Positions 1-8,636 of a DNA stretch of 42,917 nucleotides are shown piece by piece. A program made the position numbers and the translations under genes. The stretch's first letter is position 1; each line of letters starts with the position of its first letter. Origin of the DNA: Candidatus Zhuqueibacterota bacterium (GTDB taxonomy: Bacteria > Zhuqueibacterota > QNDG01 > JABMRT01); NCBI GenBank assembly GCA_013202295.1, contig JABMRT010000036.1, positions 1 to 42,917 of the forward strand. The letters are read 5' to 3'. The notes under the pieces are model-generated. The model had not been told where the DNA came from. It saw only the letters and a list, made by a program, of their open reading frames with translations, and searched no databases.

Positions 1-1450
1 CGCATTGCCTGTGAATGTACAGTTGGACACCACGGGATTGGCGCTGCTGTTGTACATCCCTGCGCCCTGATTATTGGGGCTCGAACCGTCGGCATTACCA
101 CCTGTGATTGTGAAACCATCCAGCGTGCCGCCGGTCACCCCCGTGACCACATGATAGGCATCATTTGAATTCTTGGTGCCGCTTTGATCCTGATCCCCAC
201 TAAGAATGGTGGTATTGCTGCCCACACTGCGCTGACTGAGCAGAGTCTCAGTTCCCGCAAAGCCGCCATACAAACCCATCCCGTTTTTAAGCTGGAATGT
301 TGAAGCACGCGAATTGTTGGATTGGCCATAAACTTCATCCGTATAGTAGGTGCCAGTCGCGACCCAGACTCCATCACCTGTAGAAGCAACGGAAATAGCG
401 TCCCTTAAACTGGTAAATGCATCTGACCAGGAACTGCCATTATTGTTGCCGACAGCATCCGCATCCACATAAATGGTTGAATTAAGGCGTGTATTACGAC
501 TATTTTCATAGGCTCCCATATCAGGGGGCGTACCGCGAGTGGTTCCTTCAAGGTCTGTTGCGGGCGCGCCGGTGGCGGTTGCCGTACCAATACATTGACT
601 GCGATCATCCAGATGCAATCCATTGACAAAGAGTGGGATAGAATTAATGTTTCCCGTACCTGAATAGGTGCCGCTGGACAACTGAATGTCACTGTACGTA
701 ATGGTCGCGAGCGCTCCCGCATCTATATAGACCGGATAATTGGCACCCCACACAATGCAGTTCTTGATAATCGTCGGGCTGCCGTAGGACATAACCATGA
801 TGCTATGGCCCATATCGGCACCAGACGTATTGTTACTAAACGTGCAATTCGTGATTGTCGGATTGCCGCCGTTGATATCCATCCCGCCCCCCCAACCGCT
901 CGCGGTATTGTCGGTAAACACGCAATTGGTCACGGTGAGGGTGGAGTTGCTGGCGCGCATCCCGCCACCATCCGATGCCGCATTGCCTGTGAATGTACAG
1001 TTGGACACCGCGGGATTGGCGCTGCTGTTATACATCCCTGCGCCCTGATTATTGGGATTCGAACCGTCGGCATTACCACCTGTGATGGTGAAACCGTCCA
1101 GTGTTCCGCCGGTGACACCCGTCACCACATGATAGGCATCGTTGGTATTTTTGGTCCCGCTTTGGTCCTGGTCACCACTGAGAATCGTGAGGTTACCGCC
1201 CACACTGCGCTGGCTCAGCAGGGTTTCCGTTCCTCCAAATCCACCGTACAAACCCACGCCGCTTTTCAGCTGGAAGGTCGATGTCCGGGCATTATTGGTT
1301 TGTCCTGTGCCTTCGTCGGGATAGTAGGTCCCTGCGGCTACCCAAATGGCATCAGCGCTGACGGCAGCGCCAATGCCATCCTGCACTTTGGTAAAAGCAT
1401 CGGTCCAGGATGATCCGTCATCAGCACCAGAGGTGGCATCGGTGTCCACG
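1..1450. repeat. internal tandem duplication in the beta-helix gene, period about 978-981 bp
   Basis: Bases 1-470 match about 979-1450 closely. The offset is 978 at the left end and 981 near the YVD motif, so a one-codon indel separates the copies. Examples are the shared stretch beginning CGCATTGCCTGTGAATGTAC at 1 and at 979, and the shared CCCACACTGCGCTG at about 220 and 1200. Differences are mainly synonymous-looking transitions, so the copies have diverged but stay in frame. The array may continue past the left edge. Confidence 0.9.
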
Positions 1451-1545
1451 TAGATGACAGCGGCTTGAGTGAGGATTGGAAATAAACAGAGCCCAATGAG
1501 ACTGAGAAATATGATTCGAAGAGGTCTTGTTACTATCTGAGGCAT
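1..1545 (-). CDS. secreted right-handed beta-helix (polymorphic membrane protein-like) repeat protein, 3' end off the window
   Basis: The frame is open from an ATG at 1545-1543 to the left edge, so the C-terminus is missing. AGGAG lies about 9 bases before the ATG. The product begins with an N-terminal signal peptide (hydrophobic IIFLSLIGLCLFPILTQA, cleavage likely after A). The mature part opens with YVDTDA and GSSWTDAF, followed by WVAAGTYYPDEG, and then repeated short strands of the type SNCTFTGNAAS, TNCVFTDNTAS and TNCTFSNNTS. This GG/N-rich ladder is typical of right-handed parallel beta-helix and chlamydial PMP-like surface proteins. The whole module starts again at about 470, giving two copies of about 327 residues. 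The role is presumably a cell-surface or secreted adhesin-like or polysaccharide-associated protein; no catalytic residues can be assigned. The downstream anchor or sorting domain lies outside the window. Confidence 0.8.
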   Translation of the reverse strand, partial: MPQIVTRPLRIIFLSLIGLCLFPILTQAAVIYVDTDATSGADDGSSWTDAFTKVQDGIGAAVSADAIWVAAGTYYPDEGTGQTNNARTSTFQLKSGVGLYGGFGGTETLLSQRSVGGNLTILSGDQDQSGTKNTNDAYHVVTGVTGGTLDGFTITGGNADGSNPNNQGAGMYNSSANPAVSNCTFTGNAASDGGGMRASNSTLTVTNCVFTDNTASGWGGGMDINGGNPTITNCTFSNNTSGADMGHSIMVMSYGSPTIIKNCIVWGANYPVYIDAGALATITYSDIQLSSGTYSGTGNINSIPLFVNGLHLDDRSQCIGTATATGAPATDLEGTTRGTPPDMGAYENSRNTRLNSTIYVDADAVGNNNGSSWSDAFTSLRDAISVASTGDGVWVATGTYYTDEVYGQSNNSRASTFQLKNGMGLYGGFAGTETLLSQRSVGSNTTILSGDQDQSGTKNSNDAYHVVTGVTGGTLDGFTITGGNADGSSPNNQGAGMYNSSANPVVSNCTFTGNA

Positions 1546-2049
1546 GGTAATATTCTCCTGTTGCCGTTCATGGTGAAATAGATTTTGGGGGAAATCACCC
1601 ACATAAAACTCAATTTATGAATATGTGTGAAAATGCATATAAAAAAAGAGTGCAAAAAGGGATATATTTTGATGGGGACTCGTATTAAGAATTGACACAG
1701 TTGATAATCTTCTCTGGATACTCGTTTCTAGTTTCAGACCGCCCATGGCCGAACAGGTTTTAAGGGTCGTGGCGTCCGGTATGTGTATGTTTGAATCTCG
1801 ATATTCAACTGATTCTATCGTGTCAGATATTGACAAGTCTTCACGAAAAGAAGACAGTTAAAATTTACAAAATGATTTTGATAAATCAAATGGCTTTCTG
1901 TGGGGGTGTAGGACACCCACCTAAATCCTCTACCACAGGCACTTCCTCCGGTCGCCTCAAGGGAGGACTTAACAATTCCCCCTTGGATTCGGAATGTTAT
2001 CTTTGTATCTTTGGTCAATCGGATTTCTCGAATAACATCGATATCAATA
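1546..2049. other. intergenic region between divergent genes, with degenerate palindromic repeat
   Basis: About 500 bases lie between the two divergent starts and no convincing gene is present. The right half (about 1900-1985) holds GGGTGT AGG ACACCC followed by a C/T- and G-rich stretch (CTCAAGGGAGGACTT, ATTCCCCCTTGG). This looks like a worn interspersed palindromic repeat. A TTGACA at 1692-1697 could be a -35 box for rightward transcription, but no good -10 follows at 17 bases. Confidence 0.4.
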
Positions 2050-2550
2050 ATGCATAAAATTTGCGCGTGGTGTGGTAATAATATTGCAGATAGTCTTGAT
2101 TCATGCCCTGGTGTTTCACATGGGATGTGTATCGAATGTGAAGCCCTGCTTATAGGTGATAAGCCCGGAAGCTTGAGACATTTCCTCGATGAAATTGACG
2201 TACCGGTTATGGCTATTGACAAGGAAGGCCAGCTGCTCACTGCCAACGGCAGGGTGGAAAAACTACTCCATAAAGATCTGCATGAAATAGAAAATCAGCT
2301 CAGTGGAGACTTCATGGAATGCGCCCATGCCCAACTCCCTGGCGGATGTAGAAATACAACCCATTGCCCCACGTGCACGATCCGAAAAACCGTAATGCAC
2401 ACGTACAAATCAGGCGAGTCGCAAACCAATGTAGAAACCACACTCTATCGCCGAACAGAGCAGGGCATTATCCCCATTCAGTTGTGGATCACCACTGTTA
2501 AATCTCGAGATGTTGTCATTCTGCGAATCGAAGAAATGAGGGCTCCATGA
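2050..2550 (+). CDS. Cys-rich PAS-domain signalling protein
   Basis: The protein is 166 residues from the ATG at 2050; an upstream in-frame TTG at 2011 is less likely because the family-like start CAWC begins right after 2050. The N-terminus has C5-x2-C8 and then SHGMCIEC (H24, C27, C30), a probable zinc site of the kind that precedes PAS domains in many sensor kinases. Residues about 42-160 form a PAS domain (VPVMAIDKEGQLLTAN). It contains a second cluster of four cysteines, C91, C100, C106 and C109, in EC-x8-C-x5-C-x2-C. That cluster is common in PAS domains of anaerobic and sediment bacteria and could bind a metal or Fe-S centre. There is no kinase, output or membrane domain, so the protein is probably a stand-alone redox or ligand sensor working through a partner. 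The stop overlaps the start of the next gene (ATGA). Confidence 0.75.
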   Translation: MHKICAWCGNNIADSLDSCPGVSHGMCIECEALLIGDKPGSLRHFLDEIDVPVMAIDKEGQLLTANGRVEKLLHKDLHEIENQLSGDFMECAHAQLPGGCRNTTHCPTCTIRKTVMHTYKSGESQTNVETTLYRRTEQGIIPIQLWITTVKSRDVVILRIEEMRAP

Positions 2551-2786
2551 AAATCCTGAGCTGGATCTTCATATTCGGAATAACTACTTTTTGTACCGCC
2601 CAGCAAACATGGATCAAATCATCACACAACCCGATTACTCTGGATGTGCATCAACAAGCAGGTTCACATGAAATACGTTGGAGCGGTCAATCCCGCCAAA
2701 ATTTGGATGTGACTTCAGGGGTATATATTCTACGGGTAAAGACAGATACTTACCAGCAATCCCGCCGGATTATCCTTATACGCTAA
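2547..2786 (+). CDS. mini-protein with signal peptide and type IX sorting / FlgD-like C-terminal segment
   Basis: This 79-residue ORF starts inside the last codons of the PAS gene (ATGA overlap), so it is likely translationally coupled. Residues 1-18 are a signal peptide ending FCTAQQ. Residues about 42-79 (IRWSGQSRQNLDVTSGVYIL...RRIILIR) match the last two thirds of the FlgD-like/Por secretion C-terminal domain. The same segment ends the 1223-residue protease at 36965 (SWSGKNDRGQQMSTGIYFIR...RKMMLLK). The usual beginning of that domain (YPNPFNPTT) and any cargo domain are absent. It may be a truncated remnant of a bigger secreted protein kept in an operon, or a real small secreted product. 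I cannot decide from sequence. Confidence 0.6.
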   Translation: MKILSWIFIFGITTFCTAQQTWIKSSHNPITLDVHQQAGSHEIRWSGQSRQNLDVTSGVYILRVKTDTYQQSRRIILIR

Positions 2787-2787
2787 A

Positions 2788-2816
2788 AAGGGAACCTGCA
2801 AGAGATTCCCTTCTTT
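2788..2816. terminator. bidirectional Rho-independent terminator
   Basis: AAGGGAA (2788-2794) pairs with TTCCCTT (2806-2812) around an 11-base loop. On the plus strand TTCTTT follows; on the minus strand TTTTT follows. It sits between the convergent mini-protein gene and marR gene and can serve both. Confidence 0.75.
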
Positions 2817-2841
2817 ATGCTAACCTAATTCTGTAGACGGA

Positions 2842-3261
2842 CTATTCCATCTCTTTGATCAACCGCTTGAAAAGCGCGATGGTCGTCTTACGCTCCTCCA
2901 CAGAGAGCTCATCAAGGATTCCCTTCTCCATCTTCTGAAAGACCTTCATTAGCGTCTCGAGTTCTTTTTTACCAGCAGGAAGAAGAGAAATCAGATTGGC
3001 GCGGCGGTCTTTCGGATTTTGCTTGCGGCTGATAAGTTTCCGTTCGATCAATTGATCGATAGCCCGCGTAATGGTCGCCTTGTCCTTAACCGTACGATTC
3101 GCAATATACTGTTGGTTTAGCGGTTTTCCATCGCTCAGAAGTGTGAGGATAAGCCAGTGCTCGGGCAGAATTTTATGCCCGGCTTCCTTGAATGAGACAC
3201 CCATGTGCTTTAAAAAAAGGCGGGTGACCAGATACGAATTGTAGAAAAAATCATTTTTCAT
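2842..3261 (-). CDS. MarR-family transcriptional regulator
   Basis: The 139-residue product has the usual MarR length. The winged helix-turn-helix spans about residues 30-100: LPEHWLILTLLSDGKPLNQQYIANRTVKDKATITR is the start of the fold, and the wing carries the family signature KQNPKDRRANLISLLPAGKK (the D-x-R-x3 arginine for DNA contact). C-terminal helices form the dimer interface. The start has AAGGAAGG about 10 bases upstream. A short palindrome at 3288-3299 upstream of its start may be its own operator. The ligand and regulon are unknown; the next genes on the same strand are upstream, not downstream, so autoregulation is the only local target suggested. Confidence 0.9.
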   Translation of the reverse strand: MKNDFFYNSYLVTRLFLKHMGVSFKEAGHKILPEHWLILTLLSDGKPLNQQYIANRTVKDKATITRAIDQLIERKLISRKQNPKDRRANLISLLPAGKKELETLMKVFQKMEKGILDELSVEERKTTIALFKRLIKEME

Positions 3262-3287
3262 TTGCTCACAATTCCTTCCTGGATTTA

Positions 3288-3299
3288 TTAGATTTCTAA
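3288..3299. promoter_or_regulatory. possible MarR operator palindrome
   Basis: TTAGA-TT-TCTAA is a perfect 5-base inverted repeat with a 2-base centre, 27 bases upstream of the marR start codon. A related TAGATTT follows at 3311-3317. MarR proteins typically bind such short AT-rich palindromes at their own promoters; binding here is inference. Confidence 0.35.
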
Positions 3300-3371
3300 C
3301 TGAATGTAGTAGATTTGAGATAATAACGCAAGCTATTTTTTATTTCAACATTGAGATGAACTTAAAACAAA

Positions 3372-4889
3372 TCAATCCATAAAAAGGGATTTTGATGAAA
3401 AATTGGGATCACTCGTCATATTGAGTCCGAGCTTTCGAAGCCCTGCCTCATCACCTGGTGTGGGAATATGAGTCACATGGACATTGCATCCTCTAAGCTT
3501 GGATAACCTCATCATAGCTGCTTCTGCTGTTGGATTGGTTGCGGCACTGATGCTAAGCGCAATCAGGGTTTCGTCAAGATTCAGACTGATACTTTTTGAC
3601 CCAAGAATAGTGCCCTTTAATTTCATGATAGATTCGGTTACATTTGGGGAAAGCAGATGAATGTCATCTGGAATCGCAGCAAGAGTTTTAATCACATTCA
3701 GAATAAGGCTGGATGCGGCATGCATCAAAGGTGAATTTTTACCGGTGATAATCTGACCCTCTGCCAGTTCAAGTGCGGCACCGCAATAAATGCCTTCATT
3801 TCCCTTGTTCTGTTTCTCTCCTTCACGGGCAGCGTTCCTGGCCGGTTCTACTACAGACCGGTCTTCGGGTTTCAGATCCAGCTCTTTCATAATCAATTCG
3901 GCCCGCTGCACGGTTTCTTTGTCCACAAATCCCATGACATGTTCGCATGCGTACCTGAACCAACGCCTGATGATTTCGTGTTTTGACGCTTCACGTACGA
4001 CTTCATCATCCACGATACCAAATCCGGCACAGTTGACTCCCATATCAGTGGGAGACTGGTACACAGCTTCAGCACCGGTGATTTTTTCAAGAATGCGTTT
4101 CAAAACCGGAAAGATTTCCACATCCCGGTTGTAATTCACCGTGGTCTTGCCATACGCTTCGAGATGAAAGGGATCAATCTCATTGTAATCCCGGAGATCA
4201 GCAGTGGCTGATTCATAAGCAATATTCACAGGATGCTTGACTGGAAGGTTCCAGATCGGAAAGGTCTCGAATTTGGCATATCCGGCATGAATACCTTGTT
4301 TGTATTCGTGGTACAATTGCGAGAGACACGTGGCCAGCTTACCGCTTCCAGGTCCCGGACCGGTCACTACCACAAGCGGTTTATCTGTTTCGATATAGAG
4401 ATTGGCGCCGTATCCCGTGTCACTGACAATCATATCCACATCTGTGGGATACCCTTTGGTAAATTGATGGGTATACACGCGAACGTTACGATGTTCCAGC
4501 CGATTTTTAAACACTCTGGCCGCAGGTTGTTCATCATAGCGTGTAATCACCACTGCACTGACATCAAGCCCCCAACCTCTGAGATCATCAATCAGCTTCA
4601 GGGCATCTGTATCATAGGTGATTCCAAAATCAGCTCGCACTTTTTTTCGCTCAATGTCCCCCGCATAAATACACAAGATAATATTGGCCTGATTTTTTAG
4701 TTTGGCAAGGAGCCGCATTTTCACATTGGGATCAAATCCGGGCAGTACACGGGAGGCGTGCATATCAAACAAAATCTTGCCACCGAATTCCAGATACAAT
4801 TTACCGTCAAACTGTTCCACCCGTTCAAGAATTGCAGCAGATTGCTGACTCAGGTATTTCTCATTGTCGAATCCGGTCGCGATGGCCAT
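3372..4889 (-). CDS. DUF1846 (UPF0371) family protein
   Basis: The protein is 505 residues from the ATG at 4889, which has AAGGAGT immediately upstream; a more upstream ATG at 4940 adds 17 residues and lacks such a site. Length and the start [24 protein letters not shown] are characteristic of the DUF1846 family. Recognisable family stretches include [47 protein letters not shown] (a glycine-rich, P-loop-like turn at about 190) and [16 protein letters not shown] near residue 400. The family is cytoplasmic, with solved structures but no firm biochemical function; a nucleotide-binding role is suggested by the GPGPGSGK loop. It stands alone, between marR and the glucan operon terminator. Confidence 0.92.
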   Translation of the reverse strand: MAIATGFDNEKYLSQQSAAILERVEQFDGKLYLEFGGKILFDMHASRVLPGFDPNVKMRLLAKLKNQANIILCIYAGDIERKKVRADFGITYDTDALKLIDDLRGWGLDVSAVVITRYDEQPAARVFKNRLEHRNVRVYTHQFTKGYPTDVDMIVSDTGYGANLYIETDKPLVVVTGPGPGSGKLATCLSQLYHEYKQGIHAGYAKFETFPIWNLPVKHPVNIAYESATADLRDYNEIDPFHLEAYGKTTVNYNRDVEIFPVLKRILEKITGAEAVYQSPTDMGVNCAGFGIVDDEVVREASKHEIIRRWFRYACEHVMGFVDKETVQRAELIMKELDLKPEDRSVVEPARNAAREGEKQNKGNEGIYCGAALELAEGQIITGKNSPLMHAASSLILNVIKTLAAIPDDIHLLSPNVTESIMKLKGTILGSKSISLNLDETLIALSISAATNPTAEAAMMRLSKLRGCNVHVTHIPTPGDEAGLRKLGLNMTSDPNFSSKSLFMD

Positions 4890-5021
4890 GGATACTCCTT
4901 CAAGTTGAGTGGTACATGAATTGGATTGTTTAAAGAACATATTTTTTTTGTATCATGCAACATAAAATACAAGTTTGTAGGATGGATTCTCGATGAAGAC
5001 AATAACGTGGGCAGCAATTAA

Positions 5022-5057
5022 AATAAAAAACCTCCAAGATCGCCAGGATCTCGGAGG
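5022..5057 (-). terminator. Rho-independent terminator of the beta-glucan operon
   Basis: Read on the minus strand, CCTCCGAGATC pairs with GATCTTGGAGG (one mismatch) around a short CTGGC loop and is followed by TTTTTTATTT. It lies 28 bases after the stop codon of the large phosphorylase gene. Confidence 0.9.
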
Positions 5058-5084
5058 TTATAAAATAGAATAAGGCAATTCTTT

Positions 5085-8000
5085 TTAGAAATCGAACGAT
5101 ACGTCCAGTCTGACAATATCTCCCGTTCTTTTATAAACTTTTTCACTCAAGTTATGATTCAAACAGAGATCGGACAGGATTTGATCTGATCCATCAGAAA
5201 GAGTCAACTGGATTTTTTCTTCATCGGACAGATGATACACAAAAAGGACCTGGCAATAAGTAAACGCAATTGATCCCGCATCAAGTATGACGGATTGTTT
5301 TTGTTGATTGACATCATAGTAGGTAAAGGATTGGGAAGAGTTGAGAAATTCGTCCCGATTGATTAATTCTTTGCGGATAGAAATTTTACCTTCACGGATT
5401 TCAATGCCCAGCTCTCCGAATCGCGTGAGAATGTCTTCCTTGACCTGACCTGTCATACCGGGCTGCTGCACACCAACAAATCCGGGTGTGTGCGAATAGG
5501 GATCTGTCGGAAACGCGCCATACAACTCCGGTGATTTGTGCACGCCGATCCCCTCACGGATTTCGGTGTAATGGGCTTTCAATCTTTGGATGACAGTTAC
5601 ATCCGCATGCTCATTGATAGCATGAATCAAGACTTCCTGCACTGCCAATAATAATTTGGATACCATGTGCCAGTAAATCGATCCAAGTCCCTCATATTTG
5701 TAAAACGTACCGGACCGGCCCGTGAAAGACTGATGGTCGAACAGATCTTCATAGATTTGGAGGATAGATGATTTCTCATTCTGGATCAGCTCACCATAAC
5801 TGCCCGCAGCGAGCTTGTCGAGCTGCTCTTCGAGCAAACGGACATTTCGAAAATCACCATTAAAATGTGCTTGTCCATTCGCATCCTGCGAGACGATCTG
5901 TTGATCGCCATCAGCGAGAAGTTTTTTTAATAGATTGGACGACTCGATAGCTTCTTGCGGAATATTGTTTTTCTCAAGGAATTTTGGCAATTCCCGATCA
6001 GGATAAAGAATGTAGCTGTTCTGATCCTCACGGTACAATGCACTTTGCCGTAGCGCATCGAGAACTTCCAGTGATTCTACTGTGGAAAGCGATCCAGCAC
6101 TAAGCACAGCCACCTGTCCTTCCAGCATCTCGTACAGGTGTCGAATTTTAATATTTCCCCCATCCACTTGCATCAGATTGTAAGCATGATAGAGACCATC
6201 TTCACATCGATTCGCCTTGACTGAATGATCGATGTACTGAAACGCCCAATCACAAAATGCTGAGATGGATGAAACAGAAATGGATTGGTGTTCGCCCGTG
6301 AATCCCTTCTGATAGATGGTTTTTCGGTAATCACTCCCTGCCTGCCCGAGCGCATCGAGAATCGACTTCCGGTTTTTATCAGAAATCGGGGCCTCCAGCA
6401 ATCCTGCAAATTGGATAAATACCTGAACTGTATGATTGAAGTGATTCGCCACTTCCGATGAGATTGGAATGTCCGTCTCAGTGAAAGTTTCAAATAGTGA
6501 TTTCATAAATGCCATGAACCGGCGCAGATAGTAAAGCGTCACCATAGAGACACCCGATCCGACAAGCGCGTTGTTGGCATCATTCCATTCCGGCCGCTGA
6601 GTGTTCATCCAAATGCCCGCTTCAGGAATGAAATTTGACAACTTGGCCAGCACGGTCACTAGCATCTTTTCGGTCATGTTGATCTGAATCATTCGACCTT
6701 GTGGATCGTGAATAAACTTACCGTCCATGCCAATTTGTTTGACACGTTCCTGAATTTCTGTATCCAACTCGACATCGAAATCAATCGTGTTTTGGGAATC
6801 TTTGAGTAGATCCGAATACGGTTTAATCCTGTACGGCACATTCGCGTATGCGAAAATATCATGGCATAAGAAAGTTTGCAGTGTTTCGGGATGAAACTTG
6901 GAAGACACTTCAAGCAATTTCAGCAAATAAACAATCTGATGATCACCCCAGTATCCGATATACGACCAGGCATCATCCGGATCAAGCACCTCCCACTCAA
7001 ATCCGTCCCGCATCACACGATAGGGATTGTACCCATCGGCTGTGGTCGCGTTCAGAAATTTGAAAATCATGCTTTCAATATATCCGGGGAATGAATAACC
7101 CAGTGCTTCCCAGTTCTGAAAAATATCCCGCCAGTTCCCCTGATAGTTGAGGATTTTCTCACCCTGTGCATCCTTGATATCAATGGAGAAAATATTCCAC
7201 GGCCGGCTTGGATCACCGTGCCGCCGCCCGAAGGTGAGTGGCAGATACTCATAGCAGAGTTTTTCTAAAATCGGATCATCCAGCGCTTTAACCTGATGGA
7301 TCAAATCGGCATGATCGATTATCTCGGGGAGCGATTCCAGAAAACTACGATGAATTTCAGCCGCCGGTTTATTTGCAGTTTGAACAAACTGAATAAAATC
7401 AGAACGCTCTATCTGGTAATCCTGATCAAAGATGCCGCCGCGCATTTCATTAAAGAGCACATTGGCAAAATGTCGGTTCGCACTGAGCGCGTCTGCAGAG
7501 GTCTGAAGACCATCTGAGTTAGCGACAATCCGGACAAGTTTTTCAGTCCCGTGATTTACATCTTCTTCAATTTGCTGAGCCGGAGTGATCCCGGTTTTCA
7601 ACATCAGGATGCGATCAGCTACTGCAGAGCGATCCTGGCTGACATCCGCAGCGATATGCCAGAATTTCTCATCACTTGCACCCAATACAAATTGCGTATT
7701 TATAAAATAAGCTCCGCGTGCGCCGTGTTCGTCGGTTTCTTCGGTTAAGGATTCACAGTGCCTAAATGCATCAAGTTGATTGGATGAAAGCAGATGCAAT
7801 GGAGAGTCAAGTCCTGCTGCCCAGACCATCGTCACCTTGAGCGCCTCGCTCGGTTCGGCCTTGTCCGTGGGGATGGAACTCATACGGAAAATGCCCAGCC
7901 CTGTTTCGGAATCGAGCTCATTCTTTTTATATCCGTCGGCCAAAGTGCTGTATTCTAGCTGGAAGCGTCGATTAATGCCGAAAGGCAGGATATTCTGAAT

Positions 8001-8531
8001 GCCATCCACAATATTAATTTGGACAGTCTGATCGTTATGATTAAGCAAAGTGGATCGTTTCACAAAACCGAACCGTTCGCTGTTCATCCAAGCGGTACGG
8101 AAGGTTAAACCCAGATCCGTATTCACCTCTTCGAAGATCAGCTTGTTGCCGGGAATATTCTTAAATAGATTTCGTTGGAGGGAATAGACACCCTGATATC
8201 GATTTGAAAACGGCTCCCAGAGACAGGTCTGATCCTGGTTGGAAAGGAGGACAATCGTCTTGCTGCCCGTCTGATCCTGTGCATCGTGAATGCGATCATC
8301 CGTGTAATAGGGAAACAGCGCGTTGTCAGGATTCTTCCGCCCGGCTGTCAGCCCACCATTGCTCGAAATAAACATCCAGTGATCCGAGTCACTGACCAAA
8401 CTCATGAAAAAGGGTTGCATGACATCATAATTGGAGATCTGATAAAACTGCTCACCATGAATCTCTACATAATTCCCTGTAACAGATTTTTCATCCATCA
8501 CAAATGGTGCTTTACCGATATACCGTTTCAA
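5085..8531 (-). CDS. large inverting glucan phosphorylase, GH149-like (probable beta-1,3-oligoglucan phosphorylase)
   Basis: The product has 1148 residues and no signal peptide, so it is cytoplasmic. It starts with TTG at 8531, preceded by GGGAGA; the first ATG lies 11 codons in without a ribosome site. The fold expected is the (alpha/alpha)6 barrel of clan GH-Q-like disaccharide phosphorylases: an N-terminal beta-sandwich (GGLTAGRKNPDNALFPYYTDDRI, about 59-81), a central helical barrel (DPDDAWSYIGYWGDHQ) and PEWNDANNALVGSG with the candidate catalytic Asp at D651. Such proteins of about 1,100 residues belong to GH149/GH161 (beta-1,3-glucan) or to long GH94 (beta-1,2-glucan) enzymes. The neighbours, two GH17, a GH3 and a GH30, point to beta-1,3/1,6-glucan. 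It would split imported laminari-oligosaccharides with phosphate to glucose-1-phosphate, saving ATP. The GH149 assignment is from memory of family features and context, not a search. Confidence 0.7.
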   Translation of the reverse strand: MKRYIGKAPFVMDEKSVTGNYVEIHGEQFYQISNYDVMQPFFMSLVSDSDHWMFISSNGGLTAGRKNPDNALFPYYTDDRIHDAQDQTGSKTIVLLSNQDQTCLWEPFSNRYQGVYSLQRNLFKNIPGNKLIFEEVNTDLGLTFRTAWMNSERFGFVKRSTLLNHNDQTVQINIVDGIQNILPFGINRRFQLEYSTLADGYKKNELDSETGLGIFRMSSIPTDKAEPSEALKVTMVWAAGLDSPLHLLSSNQLDAFRHCESLTEETDEHGARGAYFINTQFVLGASDEKFWHIAADVSQDRSAVADRILMLKTGITPAQQIEEDVNHGTEKLVRIVANSDGLQTSADALSANRHFANVLFNEMRGGIFDQDYQIERSDFIQFVQTANKPAAEIHRSFLESLPEIIDHADLIHQVKALDDPILEKLCYEYLPLTFGRRHGDPSRPWNIFSIDIKDAQGEKILNYQGNWRDIFQNWEALGYSFPGYIESMIFKFLNATTADGYNPYRVMRDGFEWEVLDPDDAWSYIGYWGDHQIVYLLKLLEVSSKFHPETLQTFLCHDIFAYANVPYRIKPYSDLLKDSQNTIDFDVELDTEIQERVKQIGMDGKFIHDPQGRMIQINMTEKMLVTVLAKLSNFIPEAGIWMNTQRPEWNDANNALVGSGVSMVTLYYLRRFMAFMKSLFETFTETDIPISSEVANHFNHTVQVFIQFAGLLEAPISDKNRKSILDALGQAGSDYRKTIYQKGFTGEHQSISVSSISAFCDWAFQYIDHSVKANRCEDGLYHAYNLMQVDGGNIKIRHLYEMLEGQVAVLSAGSLSTVESLEVLDALRQSALYREDQNSYILYPDRELPKFLEKNNIPQEAIESSNLLKKLLADGDQQIVSQDANGQAHFNGDFRNVRLLEEQLDKLAAGSYGELIQNEKSSILQIYEDLFDHQSFTGRSGTFYKYEGLGSIYWHMVSKLLLAVQEVLIHAINEHADVTVIQRLKAHYTEIREGIGVHKSPELYGAFPTDPYSHTPGFVGVQQPGMTGQVKEDILTRFGELGIEIREGKISIRKELINRDEFLNSSQSFTYYDVNQQKQSVILDAGSIAFTYCQVLFVYHLSDEEKIQLTLSDGSDQILSDLCLNHNLSEKVYKRTGDIVRLDVSFDF

Positions 8532-8590
8532 ATATTCTCCCTACTCATTGTATTGTTGCTTTTAATAAAAAACTGGACGACACTCCCACG

Positions 8591-8632
8591 ATCTACGATA
8601 TACGCCCTACGACATACTGTTTACTGTGTACT
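8591..8632. repeat. degenerate heptamer array NNNTACK, six units
   Basis: Six consecutive 7-base units end in TACG or TACT: ATCTACG, ATATACG, CCCTACG, ACATACT, GTTTACT, GTGTACT. The array sits in the 105-base gap between the GH17 and phosphorylase genes, directly after the GH17 stop codon. Confidence 0.65.
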
Positions 8633-8636
8633 GTCT

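Noticed and set aside
805-1413. 202-codon open frame on the plus strand
   Set aside because: It is antisense to the beta-helix gene and simply mirrors its repeats.
1815-2246. 143-codon open frame on the minus strand
   Set aside because: It is antisense to the PAS gene and has no ribosome site or recognisable domain.
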